Source of the DNA: Aphelocoma coerulescens
Lineage: Eukaryota; Chordata; Aves; Passeriformes; Corvidae
Direction of reading: 5' to 3'
Assembly: GCF_041296385.1 (NCBI RefSeq)
Contig: NC_091014.1
Location: 50,672,078-50,736,077, forward strand
Length of the DNA: 64,000 nt
Under the pieces are notes generated by a model. The model was not told the DNA's origin, did no database searches, and worked only from the letters and a program-made list of their open reading frames with translations. The translations under genes were made by a program, and so were the position numbers. Shown here piece after piece: positions 48,043 through 61,300 of the stretch; position 1 is the stretch's first letter, and every line of letters starts with the position of its first letter.

Positions 48043-49073
48043 GCACCTGGCCTGCAAGTGAACTCATCTCAGAAGCAGAGGTCTGAAACTGTGTCTGCAG
48101 CCCCCATCATCTGAGCATGAGCTGGCAGCTGTTAGAGGGGGGAACAGGAGAAGGACAATGTCTTCCTCTTCCCAGCTCTGCCCACTGCACCACTGGTGAC
48201 CTTGAGGAAGTCAATTTTTCTTCTCTCTTCCTGGCTGCCCACTTCTAGGAAGAACCTAATCCCTCTTTGGGGAACACCAAAGCCCAAGAAATGCATAGGA
48301 AAGATGTTCTGTTTCCTTCCTTGCACTGACCCTTGGGCACCCTAAGGAGCCAATGGAGAAGGCATCCCTGATGGGCCCTGTGCCACTCTCAGGCATCCCT
48401 TGGGTCGGGGTTAATCCCCAGCACCTTAAAGCAACACTCACCTCTCACCTCATGTTTTATACCTCATCTAAGCCAAGGGGAAGGAGCAGGCACCTCTAGG
48501 TCATGATTAATCTCATTCCATATTCCCATAATTTAGTCAGCCAAATGAATGTTGTTGTAAGAGAGGCATTTCAAGTTAATGGGATGGATTTTCTTCTGAA
48601 CCTGTCTCTTCTGCCTTAGACCACAAAAGGGCTCTAGAGACCTTACTTAGGTTCTTGACCTAACAGAAAAACCCAGCTTCACTGAAATGTATCCCACCTG
48701 GAGTGCTGGGAGGAGTCTCAGGCGAGCCAGTTTCCTGTAGGGCACCCAACCCTACAAAGATGAAGGAATCCTCATCAAATATAAAGGAGAAAACACTTCT
48801 GCTCACAATCTTACACATCCCTATGCTACTGCTATGTCCTGTGTACCCTTGCTGTACCTGTTTGGTCTGGTGGGGTGACAAGCACTTCTCTGGAAAACGG
48901 GTGTGCAGATTATTGCTCCTATTCCCTATTAGCAGAAACAGCCTCAATCTGTATGGCCACATGCAGTGTGATCACACGTGGTCCTGGTTTCTGGTGGTGT
49001 GTAATAACATTGTTGCTGTAGCATAAGCTTGTGTTTCCTTCATTGAGATTTATACTTCCTTTTTTGTAAGTAT
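48043..49073 (+). other. SLC23A4: SLC23A4 3' UTR
   Basis: About 1 kb between the stop codon and tandem AATAAA signals. No further conserved exon is seen. The boundary is inferred from the signal, not from transcript data. Confidence 0.6.
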
Positions 49074-49083
49074 AATAAATAAA
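49074..49083 (+). terminator. SLC23A4: SLC23A4 poly(A) signals (two overlapping AATAAA)
   Basis: AATAAATAAA gives two overlapping hexamers, followed within ~40 bp by a TG-rich stretch. Confidence 0.7.
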
Positions 49084-49142
49084 ATGTACACTGTAATGGT
49101 ATTTCTCAGGGTGGTTGCTGTAGTGAGTGGCAGGTGGTAGTC

Positions 49143-49500
49143 AAAGAATCACAGAGTAATTCAGGTTGGAAGGGACCTCTGGAGGTTATCTGGGCCAGCC
49201 CCTGGTCAGAGATGGTCCTGTTAGGCCACGTTGCAGAGGACTGTGTCCCATTGAGCTATGGATGGAGAGCCATGGCCTTTTTGGGCAGCCTCTTCCAGGT
49301 CTGCCCACCCCCATAGGGTAAGGTGTTTTTCCTTGTGTCTAGCTGGAATTCCTAATGTTTCACCTCTTGTCTGTTGCCTCTTGTCCTTTCACTGTTCTTC
49401 TCTGAGAAGAATCTGACCCTACTTTTCTGTACCCTCCATTGGACAGCTGAAGGCCAAGATATGATGGCCCTTTTGCTGTCTTGTCTCAAGGTAGAACAAA
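49143..49500 (-). mobile_element. CR1 LINE 3' fragment, minus orientation
   Basis: It starts with the reversed tail AATCACAGAGTAATTCAGG and TTGGAAGGGACCTCTGGAGG, then the block CTTGTCCTTTCACTGTTC. It sits just beyond the SLC23A4 poly(A) signals. Confidence 0.87.
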
Positions 49501-52086
49501 ACTGGTGGGTTTCTATGACAGACATATTGCAGCCCTGTTCTTTGGTTCCATACCACAGCTGTAGCAGTAGGTGGCTTGTTTATTGGTAAGGGATATACTG
49601 GGGTTTTTTGCTTTGTGTGGGAATGAAGCCTGAATAGATCAATTGTGTGAGTGTTTGGATCTTAAAGGAAGAAACATTATGGTATAAATAGTTTGGTGTT
49701 ATGGGCAGATTGGAATGCCTCTATTGATGATTGTGGTGTTATGTCTTTGAGAGAAAAGAAAATGATTTGTACTTGAAGTATATCTGACCCTGCCTCTACC
49801 ATCACAGATTTTAGATAGGACCAGAGTGGAGCTGGGCATGACTTTACAGGTCCTGGCGTGAGGGGTCCCAGCTCCCAGAGGAAGCTTCTTGCCCAGCACA
49901 TCCTCTGGCTCTGGAGGCACAGACAGCTGTGGGGGGTGGCATGGTGGTCTGGGGCAGCTGTGTCTGCTGTTGCTAAGGCCTAGAAGGCAGATTTTCTGAA
50001 GTTGTTTACATCCCTATGTCCATCTCAGGCTCCTAAATGTCCTTTAAAATTCCCCCTTTGATGTTTGTTATCTATTTATTAAATACCCTTTTATTTGCCT
50101 CAGGGGGACAATTCCAAATTTTAAAATTGTGTAGGCAGGCGTTAATCTGCAGGGCCACCACTTCTCCCAGCTGCATGTTGCCACTTGAGATTTGGAAGCA
50201 GCTTTGGCTTTGCTCTGCAGCAACACAGTTTCTGTTTACTTGCTACTTAATGAGAAGATGAAAATCAGAGGATCCTCAAGCCTAAAACTGAACATTTGAG
50301 GGCTGTTCCAGATTGCTTGGAGCACAGCCAACTAACTACCTGTCAACTGTATTTCCCTTTCACGCTACTGAGTCCTGAGTGCAGCAAGACTCACTGAAGT
50401 CAGCCAGGTGTGGGGTCACTCTGCTTGTGGCTTCGCAGAGGCAGACAGCTAATTGGCAAGTCCAGATGTTCCTGCTGTTCTGGTGGGACATGGTGATGGG
50501 GATTTGCTTGTACCTAGGTGCACTGGCACTAGAGCAGCTAATCAGAGGCTCATTTTCATACCTTAGTCACAAGAAGATGTGACCTGAGCAGTAGGATTGC
50601 CTTTTGTTAGGCTCACTGTGTTGTAAAGTTAGAGGCTGCTACCCTGCAGCACAGCTGTCATGTACTGAGTCCTGTTCAGCTAGGTCTGCCCAAACCCCTA
50701 TCATGGCTGCACTGTCCATGTGCATGGATGTGTCCATCCCACTGTTCCATCCCTGCTGCATTTCTGCCTCCAACTCGTTTCCACTGCACTGCCCCAGTAG
50801 CCTGCTAGCCTACATATTTCCAGATTTTTTCATGAAATATTTTCATTAGAACAACCACTGAGTGCTGCTCAGTGTGGGACCTGTGCACACCTAACAGTCA
50901 CATGCTCAGGAATTAAAGCTGCTTCCCTGCCAAGGCAGAGCAGGCGTCATGCACACCAGTGCAGAACAGCCATTGTCCGTGTAAAGTTGGCTGTGCAGGA
51001 GAGGAAACCCTGTTCCCATGGTCCTTGCAGGCCTGCACTCTTGTGAACTATGATCATACAAGAGGCAGAACCAAAGTAATGTGTTCTTCATCTTCTCCTT
51101 AATGTCATTACAACACTTCTGGCCTCAAACCAGTGCCAGCATGTATAAATGAAGCACACTGGAAAGGCCAGGGAATGGCAACCCTGGAGAACTCTGAAGG
51201 GCTCTTAAACCCAAACAAGACTCCTGCACCCCCACTTTCAAACACAGCAGCCTGGCAAACATTCATCTGGGAGTGCTACCACAGCCTCAACTACAGAAAG
51301 GGCTCTGTAGTGTTTATTTTTCCCTTGTACTTTGGTACTCGGCTCCACGTGTTTTTGCCTGAATGTATCATGCTTTTATGCACCAAGGCAATGCTGGGCC
51401 ACAGTCCAGGCCTCTTGGATTCAGTCTGAAAGCTGACTGCTGAAGATGGATACCTAGGCATGCCAGATTTAGTTTAGGTTTTAAAATAAAACTTCCATCC
51501 TTTCTGTTTGTGATGGCTGGTAGCATGACCTCAACATACCCACTATCAGAACACAGTTTGTTCAAGTCTGCAGAGAGCCTTTAATGATAACTCAGAGAGG
51601 TGAAGGACTTTATTCAATTTCACAGCACTTTTAATTCCAAGACACTATCTGAGCATCGCTACTCATCCGAGAATTAGATGTGGAAGAAGAGCACAGGGCT
51701 GATCACTTGGCTTTACACACTTCACAAAAGCAAATAATCCAAAGTGTATTACTGTGCCTGCACTTTCCTGGGTGACTGGGGAGTGGGTGCTCACTGCTGC
51801 TGTCCTCATAAAGAGATCGAAGAGCCTCATCCCACTCTCTGTGAGAAAATCTCTCTTTCCTTGTCAGCCCAAGATGAAAAATTGCACCAGAAAAGTAATC
51901 ACTGCCAGGAGGTGATTTGCAGGTTGCAGTTTGAGACCTGCATCCTATGGGAGTGTGCAGACTGCCACTGATCTGGCCTCCTGGCTGCTCTTCCCACAGC
52001 TTATGCTAGGCAAGGTCACTTAACTGTACATGCCCCAGTTTCTCTGTGAAGTGAGGCTAAACATTAAATAGCAATGGGTAAAAACA
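49501..52086. other. Convergent spacer between SLC23A4 and STRA8
   Basis: About 2.6 kb with no supported exon, RNA gene or further repeat. The flanking genes end towards each other here. Confidence 0.5.
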
Positions 52087-52092
52087 TTTATT
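52087..52092 (-). terminator. STRA8: STRA8 candidate poly(A) signal
   Basis: TTTATT on the plus strand is AATAAA on the minus strand, about 220 bp past the STRA8 stop codon, giving a short 3' UTR. Confidence 0.55.
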
Positions 52093-52310
52093 AATAAATA
52101 TCTAAGACCTTTGAAACCTTTAAAAAGTATAAATTACTCAACTGATATATCAAGAAGTACTAATGAGGGAAGGAGAAGTCAATGGTAACAAACCAGTTCA
52201 ACACTGTCTCCACACTCTGCTTAGAGAGGTAGCTCACTGAAAGAGGTGAAGCTTCCTCATATGCCCGGTGCACCTGGCAGTGCTTGGCAAAACATTAGTG
52301 GAGATACTGT

Positions 52311-52385
52311 TTAGAAATCTTCATCATCAAAGGTCTCAGTGCACCGCAGCATCACGGTCTCATGATCATAGTGAAGATCTTCTTC
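52311..52385 (-). CDS. STRA8: STRA8 last exon: acidic C-terminus with LxCxE
   Basis: Acceptor GGGCTTTCAG|GAA, stop TAA at 52313-52311. It encodes EEDLHYDHETVMLRCTETFD and DEDF. LRCTE fits the LxCxE pocket-protein motif, next to an acidic tail. Confidence 0.93.
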   Translation of the reverse strand, partial: EEDLHYDHETVMLRCTETFDDEDF

Positions 52386-55300
52386 CTGAAAGCCCCCCCA
52401 AAGTCGAGCAGGATTAAAAAACAGAGGAGTTCATTGAATTTCAAATACGCAGTGAGTTGATCAAGAGCTGATGTGCCAGCAAATGCACCATGAGCCCTCC
52501 CTCCTCTCTGAATCAACCACCAGCATTTGATAAGTGCCTGAGGGCCTGATGAAGAATGGCTCAAATTTTCTGCCAGTTTCCTTCTAAAACCACATGGCTC
52601 CACCCTGTGTCTATTTACATCATCTAGACAGCTGTTACTGACTGTGGTAGCAAGTATGTCACAAAACAGGCTATGAAGGTATGAGAGCTTCCTTGAGGCC
52701 TTAACTTCTACCTACTTCAGGCTTTGTTCCACTTTTAACAACAGAAGGAAATGGTCTTCTCTTTCACCAGTTTACAGAGAATAAGTGGCTCTTGAGAAAT
52801 CCAAGTCTAGAAGGTGAAAGTGTTCATGCCTGCAGTCCATCTAGTCCACCTTCCACATTGATGCAAGACTCTTCAGTGAAATACTGCTTTTAAAAATAGG
52901 TGCTGTTTAAAAATGTATAGCTTAAGGAGCACTAAATACCACTTGCTTGTTAAGTGACTCATCTAAAATCCATAATTTCAAAAGAAAGTGTGCCTTTGAA
53001 GACACAAAGGTGCTCAGCACTATTTAGGAAAAAAACCTCATTGAGTTTCATTGAGGTAAAAACTTTGGATCTCAGTCTAAATGAATCCTTTACTGCCTTT
53101 GCTGCTAAGCTTCTCTCATGATGTGACCTTAAGACAACAGCTCTTGAAAAATTACGAGATTGCTTAACTAATCTCATGCTCAGAAATATTTCTTTATCAT
53201 GTACCATAGAAGCATGCTCCCGTTCTCATTTTGGGGTCACTGCCTTTTTAAGAGCTCTCCCTTTCCTTGTCCAAATCATTTCTCCCCTCCTCTTCTTGCG
53301 TGAGTTTTTCTGAAGCTTTTTATTCCAGCGAGGGGCATGCCATTGGCAGCCTTGAGAGCCAGGGCAGCGGCTCAAGAGGAGCTGTGCTCAGTAGCTCTGT
53401 GACTATGAAACAGGGACCATCCACAATCCAACAGCAGCAGCTGCAGTTTGTACCTGGACACTTAACCAGAAATGACAGAACAGGGCACTGGCACGAATGA
53501 CCAGCAATGAAATCCATCACCTCATCAGCGCTGCAGATGAAAGGAGACCATGGGCTGCCTTTTGTATTTCAGTCAGGTGCACATCACACGCCTTACCTTG
53601 GTACTTACTGTACTTGCTACCCACCTCTGTATCTTCTACAAGGTGTGTGCACAGTGTCCTGGGACACTGCTTTATCCTTGGGATAATTTATCCCAGCACT
53701 TCCCAAACTCCTGTGCTAGCATAGCACCAGCACAGGTACCACGTCAAGGGAAGGGGAATGGTCTGCAGAGGTTCAGTCATACCCATAAGGTAAGCAGGAC
53801 AGGTTCCTTTCCCTGTCAAGTCCAGGAGTCTCTGATGCTCTGAGCAGCCCAAAATCTGGGGTAAGGTGAGTAGCCTATACTGATCTCTCTGCTGCTGCCT
53901 GAGTTGGTGTGTTTCAAGCTAGCTGGAACATCTTCTATCCCTGCTCTGCAACCACTTTCATAACTGTCTCAATCTGTTTGCTTTGAGATGGATCCGAATT
54001 TCTGCTCTCAAAACAAAAAATATCTTGTCAGTCATATTTTCTTTTTGCCTTTTTTTTTTGCCTCTTGGCAGCACTGTCTAGATGTGCAGTACTGCACTCT
54101 AAATCAAAACAGATTGTGACCTTCACATTATCTAGCCTGGGTGATTTCTGCTCAAACTCCCTTTTTATTGTCTTATCACAGACAACTAAAAGTTCCTGTG
54201 TAAAACAAATGTGTGCAGCTTTTTATTTCCTTTTGGATCCACACAGTACACTCAACTGCCAATTTGCAGTACTTTGGGTTCTTTTGCTGCTTTTCTTCCC
54301 ATCACTGCCATTCTCCTAGTCTTGTTTTAAATGTGCCTCTTTAAAGCTTGACAGAGACACCACCTCTTCCCATACCACCTCATCTGGGAGCTGGGAGATG
54401 GACTTGGGCTCACATATAACGAGGCAGCCCCAAGCAGAAGGACAAGATGAGACCATGCCAGGTCTGACACTCACAAAAGAAATTTAAAACCAGAAAATGC
54501 TATATCTTGCCTAAAGATTTTCTTTCTTTTCTAGGCCTGCTCAGTTCATGGTCATTTACATAAACACAAGAAGAGCTCTGCTCTTACATAGAACAGAGCT
54601 ATTCATGGACCAAAGGACTGTGGAGATCAGTGCCTGGTCTCTGACAACAGTCAACAGGTGAAGTTTAGAAAAAAGTGCAAGAATTGGGCACACAGTGTGC
54701 TCAGTTTTACAATAAATGCTCCTACATTATAGCAAACTGTGCTGTGAGGTCCTCCTGTACTGGAAATTGAATCTGGACTTTCAGGTTTAGTAATTGTCCA
54801 TGGATTGATGACCCTGGAGTTTAAATATGGTAATTTGTACATGTAAATATCTTTACCATGTTGTTTTTTTCATTTTATTTAGTGCTTTCTAGTTCTTCTG
54901 GTGTTAGACACAATGAGTAATCATTCTGTGTACCAAATCCACACCATGTAGGAATAAAATGGTCTTGCAGTACCCCTCAGTCTTTTTTTGTAGAAAAGTC
55001 CTACTCTTAACAGTTTCTATTTAATGCCTTTTCCTGTGCTTGCTGCCATTCTCTGCACCTCCTTTAGTGCTACTATCTCCAAGATGGGGGAACCAAATGG
55101 CATGCAGCAGTTTCTATGTGATAGATTCAGACAGTGGTGCAACACTAGTTTCTGCTTTGTTTTCTGTCACAACTACCCCTCACCACAAACCTATTTTCCT
55201 TCAAAGGAGCATCTGTTCAAGTACCAGAGACAGGTGGGAGCTAGGAGCTAGGCAATAGAAACCAGCAAACCAGTGGCTGCTGTGGAGGTACCACTGACTC

Positions 55301-58300
55301 TGAACCAAACCAAGCACGCTCTGCCTGAGGGGTATCTCCCTTTCTGTTCTTCACCCACAGGCAAGCTCTGAGCCACCTCCTTGGCAGGGAGACAAGAAGG
55401 GGAGGACAAACAATGCAAGCACAAAGACTTCTGGCTCAGCAAACTTGCAACAGTAGGCTGAGGTTAAGAGGAAGCTCAGGAACTTTTCATCAGCTCTTTC
55501 AAGATCATGAGTATCCTGCTTCTAGGGCCTGCCAGTGGAGGGCTCAGGGCAGGGAACCTGGCACCCAGACAAGCAGAAGGTGGTTCTATTGAGCTCAGAA
55601 TGAAGCAGCTGAGGATTGATGGAGAACTGGAAAGTGAGCTTTAGCTGCTCAGAGGAGATCACTCAAGCTTTTCCACAAGGAACTTTCATGCAAACGATAA
55701 TAATAAAAAAAAATGTAAATTCCTTATGTCATTTGCCATTTTGAATAATATTCAAAGCAGTATTCACTCAGTTTGCCTCTTACAAAGGCAATCCTACTGG
55801 CATTTTAGAATGACACATCTGAAATTACGAACCCCAAGTTCTTATTTGTAATCATTCTGGATGATATGATCAGAAGCATTGAATACAAAAATCCCTCTCT
55901 GACATTGCTTGCTCCTGAAATACACTGCTCCTTCTTTAAGGAATCCTTTGGCAAGGCTTACCTGGCAAAACTGTGTATTAGCAAAGAAGAGGTGTTTTAG
56001 GAAGTCAGTGACCTGCAGATAGAGTCTCTGGTGATCCTCTGGATTTTCAGAAGTGCAGCTTGCAAATGCTGAACTGAAAATGGAATCAGATACTGTATTT
56101 AATTTCCTGTTCCCTTCTCCTTACTTTCTCTCCTCCATATTTTACTTATAAATTAAAAAAAAAAAATCAAATTGTTTTCGAGATGGTTCTGATAATAAAG
56201 AAAACAGCCAAGCAAGACCGGGAGGAGAGGTGATGGATGTATTGATGAGATACTGTTTGCCAAGTGCAAGGCAGATGTATAAGAACAGAGAACAGAAAAA
56301 CAAGCAACTGGTGTCACAACAAGGAGATCCACTGAAACCTGACAGCTACAGTAACACTGTTTTGAGGAAAAGTAAATATCCATTAAAACAGACAGCACCA
56401 ATGGTTATTTGGGAGTGTATTTGGTAGGGTTGTTCAGAGGAACAGCTTTGACTTCTTCTGTAAAGTTTTTGAGTGAGTTCAGTAACCTGTGTTCATGTAA
56501 TGACATGTTAGCTGTAACTGGCAGGTTTGTTCTCAGGTAACTGTGGCACAAAGATAAGCTTTTCATTCTGGACCTCACCTCTGCATTCTTCCTGGGATTT
56601 TACAAAGTTCTGCCATCACACCTCTGTCCAGAATTACAAGGTGCAGGACAATAGGCAAGGAAGAGAAAACAATAAATGTTGACTACTGAAATACTAAACT
56701 GGTTTGGGACCTAAGACAGACTGTAAAGATTATTGTAATACTCTGCAATATTAAGAAATACTTAATCTTATTTTAAAAACAAATGGAAATTATGACCTAA
56801 TAAATACTATTTAATAAATAAATATCTGTTAAGCTTTTTCATCCATTCAAGTATATTCTGATCAACAGCCAAAACAACCTTATTTTGATTCATTCTCTTC
56901 TGGAAGTGCAACCTGGAATGGTGGCAAAAGGAAGAGAGTCACATTAAAGATTACTCTAAATGTTGAAAAGTAAGTAGAAAATGGGATTAAAACCCCACAG
57001 ATTAAAAACACTATTTGCAAAGAGAAACAATCCTAACAAAGACTAAGTAGAAAGAATACATAAAAGAGGAATCATAATGTGATTTTCCTCTTGAGGAAAA
57101 CAACCCTTTTTGTTCTTTGGTCTACTGGAAAAAATCAAAGGCAGTGCCAGCTTTGTATTTGACATGTTCTCTTCCAGGTAACTCATCTGAACTGAAGAGG
57201 AAAGAGGTGTTATTTAGCAGGTCCTGTGTTTCTTTGGTATTACTGTTCAGGTCAACCACACTTTACCCTGATCGCCTCCACGTGACTGAATTAGGGTACT
57301 TAAAAAAGACAAGGGAGAAAATGTTGACAAATTATCATTTCTGTCTCACTAAGTGAGAGTACAGTTTATGATTAGCTGATTTCATCCACAGAATGCCTCT
57401 TGGTCCTCACAGGCCTGGTAAGTGACAGAGAGAAAAGGAAAACATGAGTATTGTAAGTTGAAAAGACAGAAAGCTGTGCAGAGTAGCAAAGAAAATCAGA
57501 AGGACCTCAGTTATCCTGAAGTGATGGGCTGCTCTTAATAAGTGATTCTTACTGATTCTGCTGTAAATGACCATTAGTCATTTCACTTCTACACCTGAAA
57601 AGGAAGTATTATTGTGAGCACAGTTGCTGGAGGCTGCTACTCTGACCATTTATTAAAAAAGAGAGCTGGACTATTGTCTTACTCCACAGAGTACTTGTCG
57701 TGGAGTACTGAAGTGAGCTATTAACGTGCTGTGTCTGCCAAAAGGGGGCAGTTTGTAATTTACCTCTGGCTGGACATGCCCTGAGTCTTGCTTCTGTCGA
57801 GGAAACCAGCAGCAACATCAAACGCATCTTCAAACATCACCTAGCAGAGAAATCACTTCAGATGTCAGCATATCCAGCCACCTAAAAGTTTTACCCACGG
57901 CATAACTTTTAATAATGAAGTCTTTAAAAGCATGATACTCTTTCTTTACATTTAACAGGTATGTTTGCAGCTAGAGTAAACCAAGAGATTTTGTGGAGAC
58001 AGGAATAATGTGGAATAACTGTATTTCATGACTGGGAACACAAGGTCAGTCCACTCCCTTAAGCCTGTGTTTCAACCTCTAGGAATTAGGCTCCACATTA
58101 CATTTCCCAGAAAATCAGTAAAACCCACGAATTGCGTCGGTGCTTTAGAGACTTGACTGTGGACTGCTGCTTATGGCTGGAGATCTCAGCTGTACCAGCC
58201 AGTTTCTCCAAATTCCAGTTTACAAAGGAGTTTGGATGCTCCTTGTGCTAGACCACTAAACTCATTAGTTCACTCTGCCATAATGCAGTTCACACACTTG

Positions 58301-61300
58301 CTGTGCCAGAAAGTACCGTACGTGGAACATTCCCATGACATCTCCTAAGGTGATGAGCAGTATGAGCTGTGTCCTGTGACCCAAAAAGAACTTGTCAATG
58401 CAATTTACTTATATGCTAAAAGTAAACATCTGTCCCTTTCTTGCAGCTAATGAAATTACACATACCTCTTCGAGCAGCTCGTTCCTTCAGCAATCAGTGC
58501 TCCAGGAACCATTTATAGAGTTGGCTGTTCTTTAATCAATCTCTTATTAATAAATGCCTTGGTCTATTCAGTCACTGACTTCTGCTCTGCAGAAGTGCAT
58601 GGTACAGGCAGTCATTGGCCCTGTACCACTGGGACTGGTCTAAAAATACTTTCTCTTTGCTACCAAGTGCTTTGATGAAAAAACCCCACCCAACCCAAAA
58701 CACAGCAGGCTTTGGCAAACTAGGTATTCCTTCTGGATTTAGATCATCTGTGCTCTTTGGAGAGTTTGCAGAGCACAGTAACTGTATAATTCTTGTTCTT
58801 GCTTCCTGTCCCTGGAGCAAGGTACAAGCAAATTTCACTGTTACTTGGCACAGAAACTCCGCAAGTCAGTGGAGACCAGCAGGATTACTACACTGCACTA
58901 CTGTAGCTTGCTAGCTATCTTCTCCTATCTTACTATCTTATCTTGCTAGGTATCTTACCAAGATAAATTTTGCTGCAGACATTTACGCAAAGACTGCTTA
59001 TTGTCTCCATGTATGCATTCATGCAGAACAGTTGTCTTGGGAAAGCTTAGTTACCACTGCCCTATGTTTGCAATTAAAAGCTGCAGAGCCAATTGGCTTC
59101 TGAAGGCTTGGAGTTTCAGAGGCAGACTATGAATGTTGCTGAGCACTTACTTCCTCTGGCGTGGAGACTGAGGAACCACTGGCTTCCTCACTGTTACCTC
59201 CGCTGTCCCTCACACTACCTTCAGTGCAAGCAGGCTCTGGGCAAACAGCCTTGGGATCCATGAAGAAATCTCTCTGGCTACAGTACTGCAAGATGCTGTC
59301 CCTGCTCTCTTCAGAAAGCTCTTGCCAGAGATGGGAAATAGCTGTGGAGACCTCAGGAAGAGGCACCTCTCCGGTGCAAACAATTCCATGCTCTATCAGC
59401 AGGTCCACTGTGTGCTTATAAAAATACAGGTATCTGGAAGGAAAGGAAAGGGAGCATCTCTTAAGAGCAGGCTATAAGGCAGCCATCTACTGAAAATCAG
59501 CAGGACACTGGGAAGTGGCTCTGATCCATAACTACTTCACTGACTCTGCCTCCAAGACTTCATACAATTACTGAGTGATGCCCAACACTGCTGAAGATTG
59601 CACCTGAAACCAGGCTCCAGCTTCAGCCTCAGCCTCAGCAGGACTGCCTCACAACAGAAGCTCCAGGCACTGCAGGTTGTACTGGTCGCACAGGCAAACC
59701 TCATACTGGAATTTAATAATTTTTCAGTTACTTGCCTCTGTATCCTGAGCATTTTGCACTGAAAGTCCCTTTTTATACATTTACTGGCATCGCACTACGC
59801 TTTAAAGCCCTGGCTGAGGTCATATCCTGATGCACTAGGTGCTATACATGCAGACAGAAGGACACTACCCTAGGTCTGGATGCTCTGACTTAAGCATGGA
59901 CGCTCAGTTTCCCCCATTTTACATCTAAGGAAACACATCCCTAGGACTGACTTCTATGCAGTCTGTAGTGAAACTGGTGGTGGAACACAGGGCTCATAAT
60001 TTCAACCCAGTGGCTAAATCTCAGGACAAACCTGCTGCTTCTGTTAGCACTGTGCGGCACAGTGAATCAAGGATAATAATGTCTACTTCAGAAAGCAGCA
60101 CTGAAGGTTATTTTACATTAATTAAATGCTTAGAGAGTCTCAGATGAAAATAAAAAGATCAAAGGAGTACAAACCAAGAGTTCCATAAACAGCAGTCATT
60201 GGTACTATGTTTGGGCTCAAAATGATTCCTTGGAAGATGTCCCAAATGAGCACATTTCCTGATTAACTGAACAGTATTGCATGAGAAGGCAACTCAAAAG
60301 AGTTCATTCTTTTCTTTTTTATTTGTAAATATTTGTTCCAGCAAACCAATATTGAAAATATAACTTTGTAGGCAAGCATAAACCTGTTTAAACCCCAGTT
60401 TCCACACTCAGGAGTATTTTCCACCACTGCTGGAGACAAAATACCAGAAGGGGAATAAGTGTTCTCATGTAAGGTACTGCACTCACTAAGGTTTCTGTAT
60501 GTCCAGCTCCAAACAAAAGACCTGGAATTTCTCAAGCAGAACATGAATCACCATTAGACTGCTCTGCTAAAGAAATTAAGCTTGAAGCAACTATTTCCTT
60601 CCCAGATGGAAGGAGGCAACCACATTTTGCACTGGACAGAGTACTGTGAAGTCCTACCAATGTAGCTCCTGCTGCTGGACATGGGAAAAAAACCCAGTCA
60701 GTAGAAGCTCAAAGCATTTCTGATGCTTCCCAAATCATGTGATTAAATGATCATCAAAAGGCTGTTGCTTTCTTTGCTGAAGAGTCCCTTTCGTTTTATG
60801 CCTGCTATAAAAGGTAATTTTTTGACAAGAATTAGCTATAAACCAAATGCAATCTGCCCTAGGACTATAGGGTAAGTGCCAGAGTCTCCACGGTACAGGC
60901 CCTGGTCTACCTTGTCAGTAAAGAACGTGAAAGTCAGGTGTTTATGGCTCTGTCGTGCACTCTTTGATGAAGCAGATTTTTCTAATCCTGAAAATCTTGG
61001 TTCAGCACATTTCAAGGTCTTCTAAACGATACCTTAACTACAGCCACCTCCAATTCTAACAGGAGCAAAAGCAGGAACAGGAGTGGGAAGCTGGTGCCAT
61101 CTGCTGGTCCAGCTGCACTCTCTTTTTGAGGAAAAACCCGATGATCCAATGCGTTTTTAGAAATACACAGCAGTTCAAAGCAAAAGAGAAGAAGGAACCG
61201 CAGAAGTTTTTGGCTACAGCGGTGATGCCATGGAAGAGGATGCTAGCTGCAGCTCTGGATTCTCCTGCACTGCGTGTTCTTAACTCTGGAATGGTTAGGG

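Noticed and set aside
56822..56918. Minus-strand frame after a good-looking acceptor, first taken as a STRA8 exon
   Set aside because: The 57764-57840 exon joins in phase directly to 55962-56073, whose translation matches mammalian STRA8; this frame matches nothing and has no donor.
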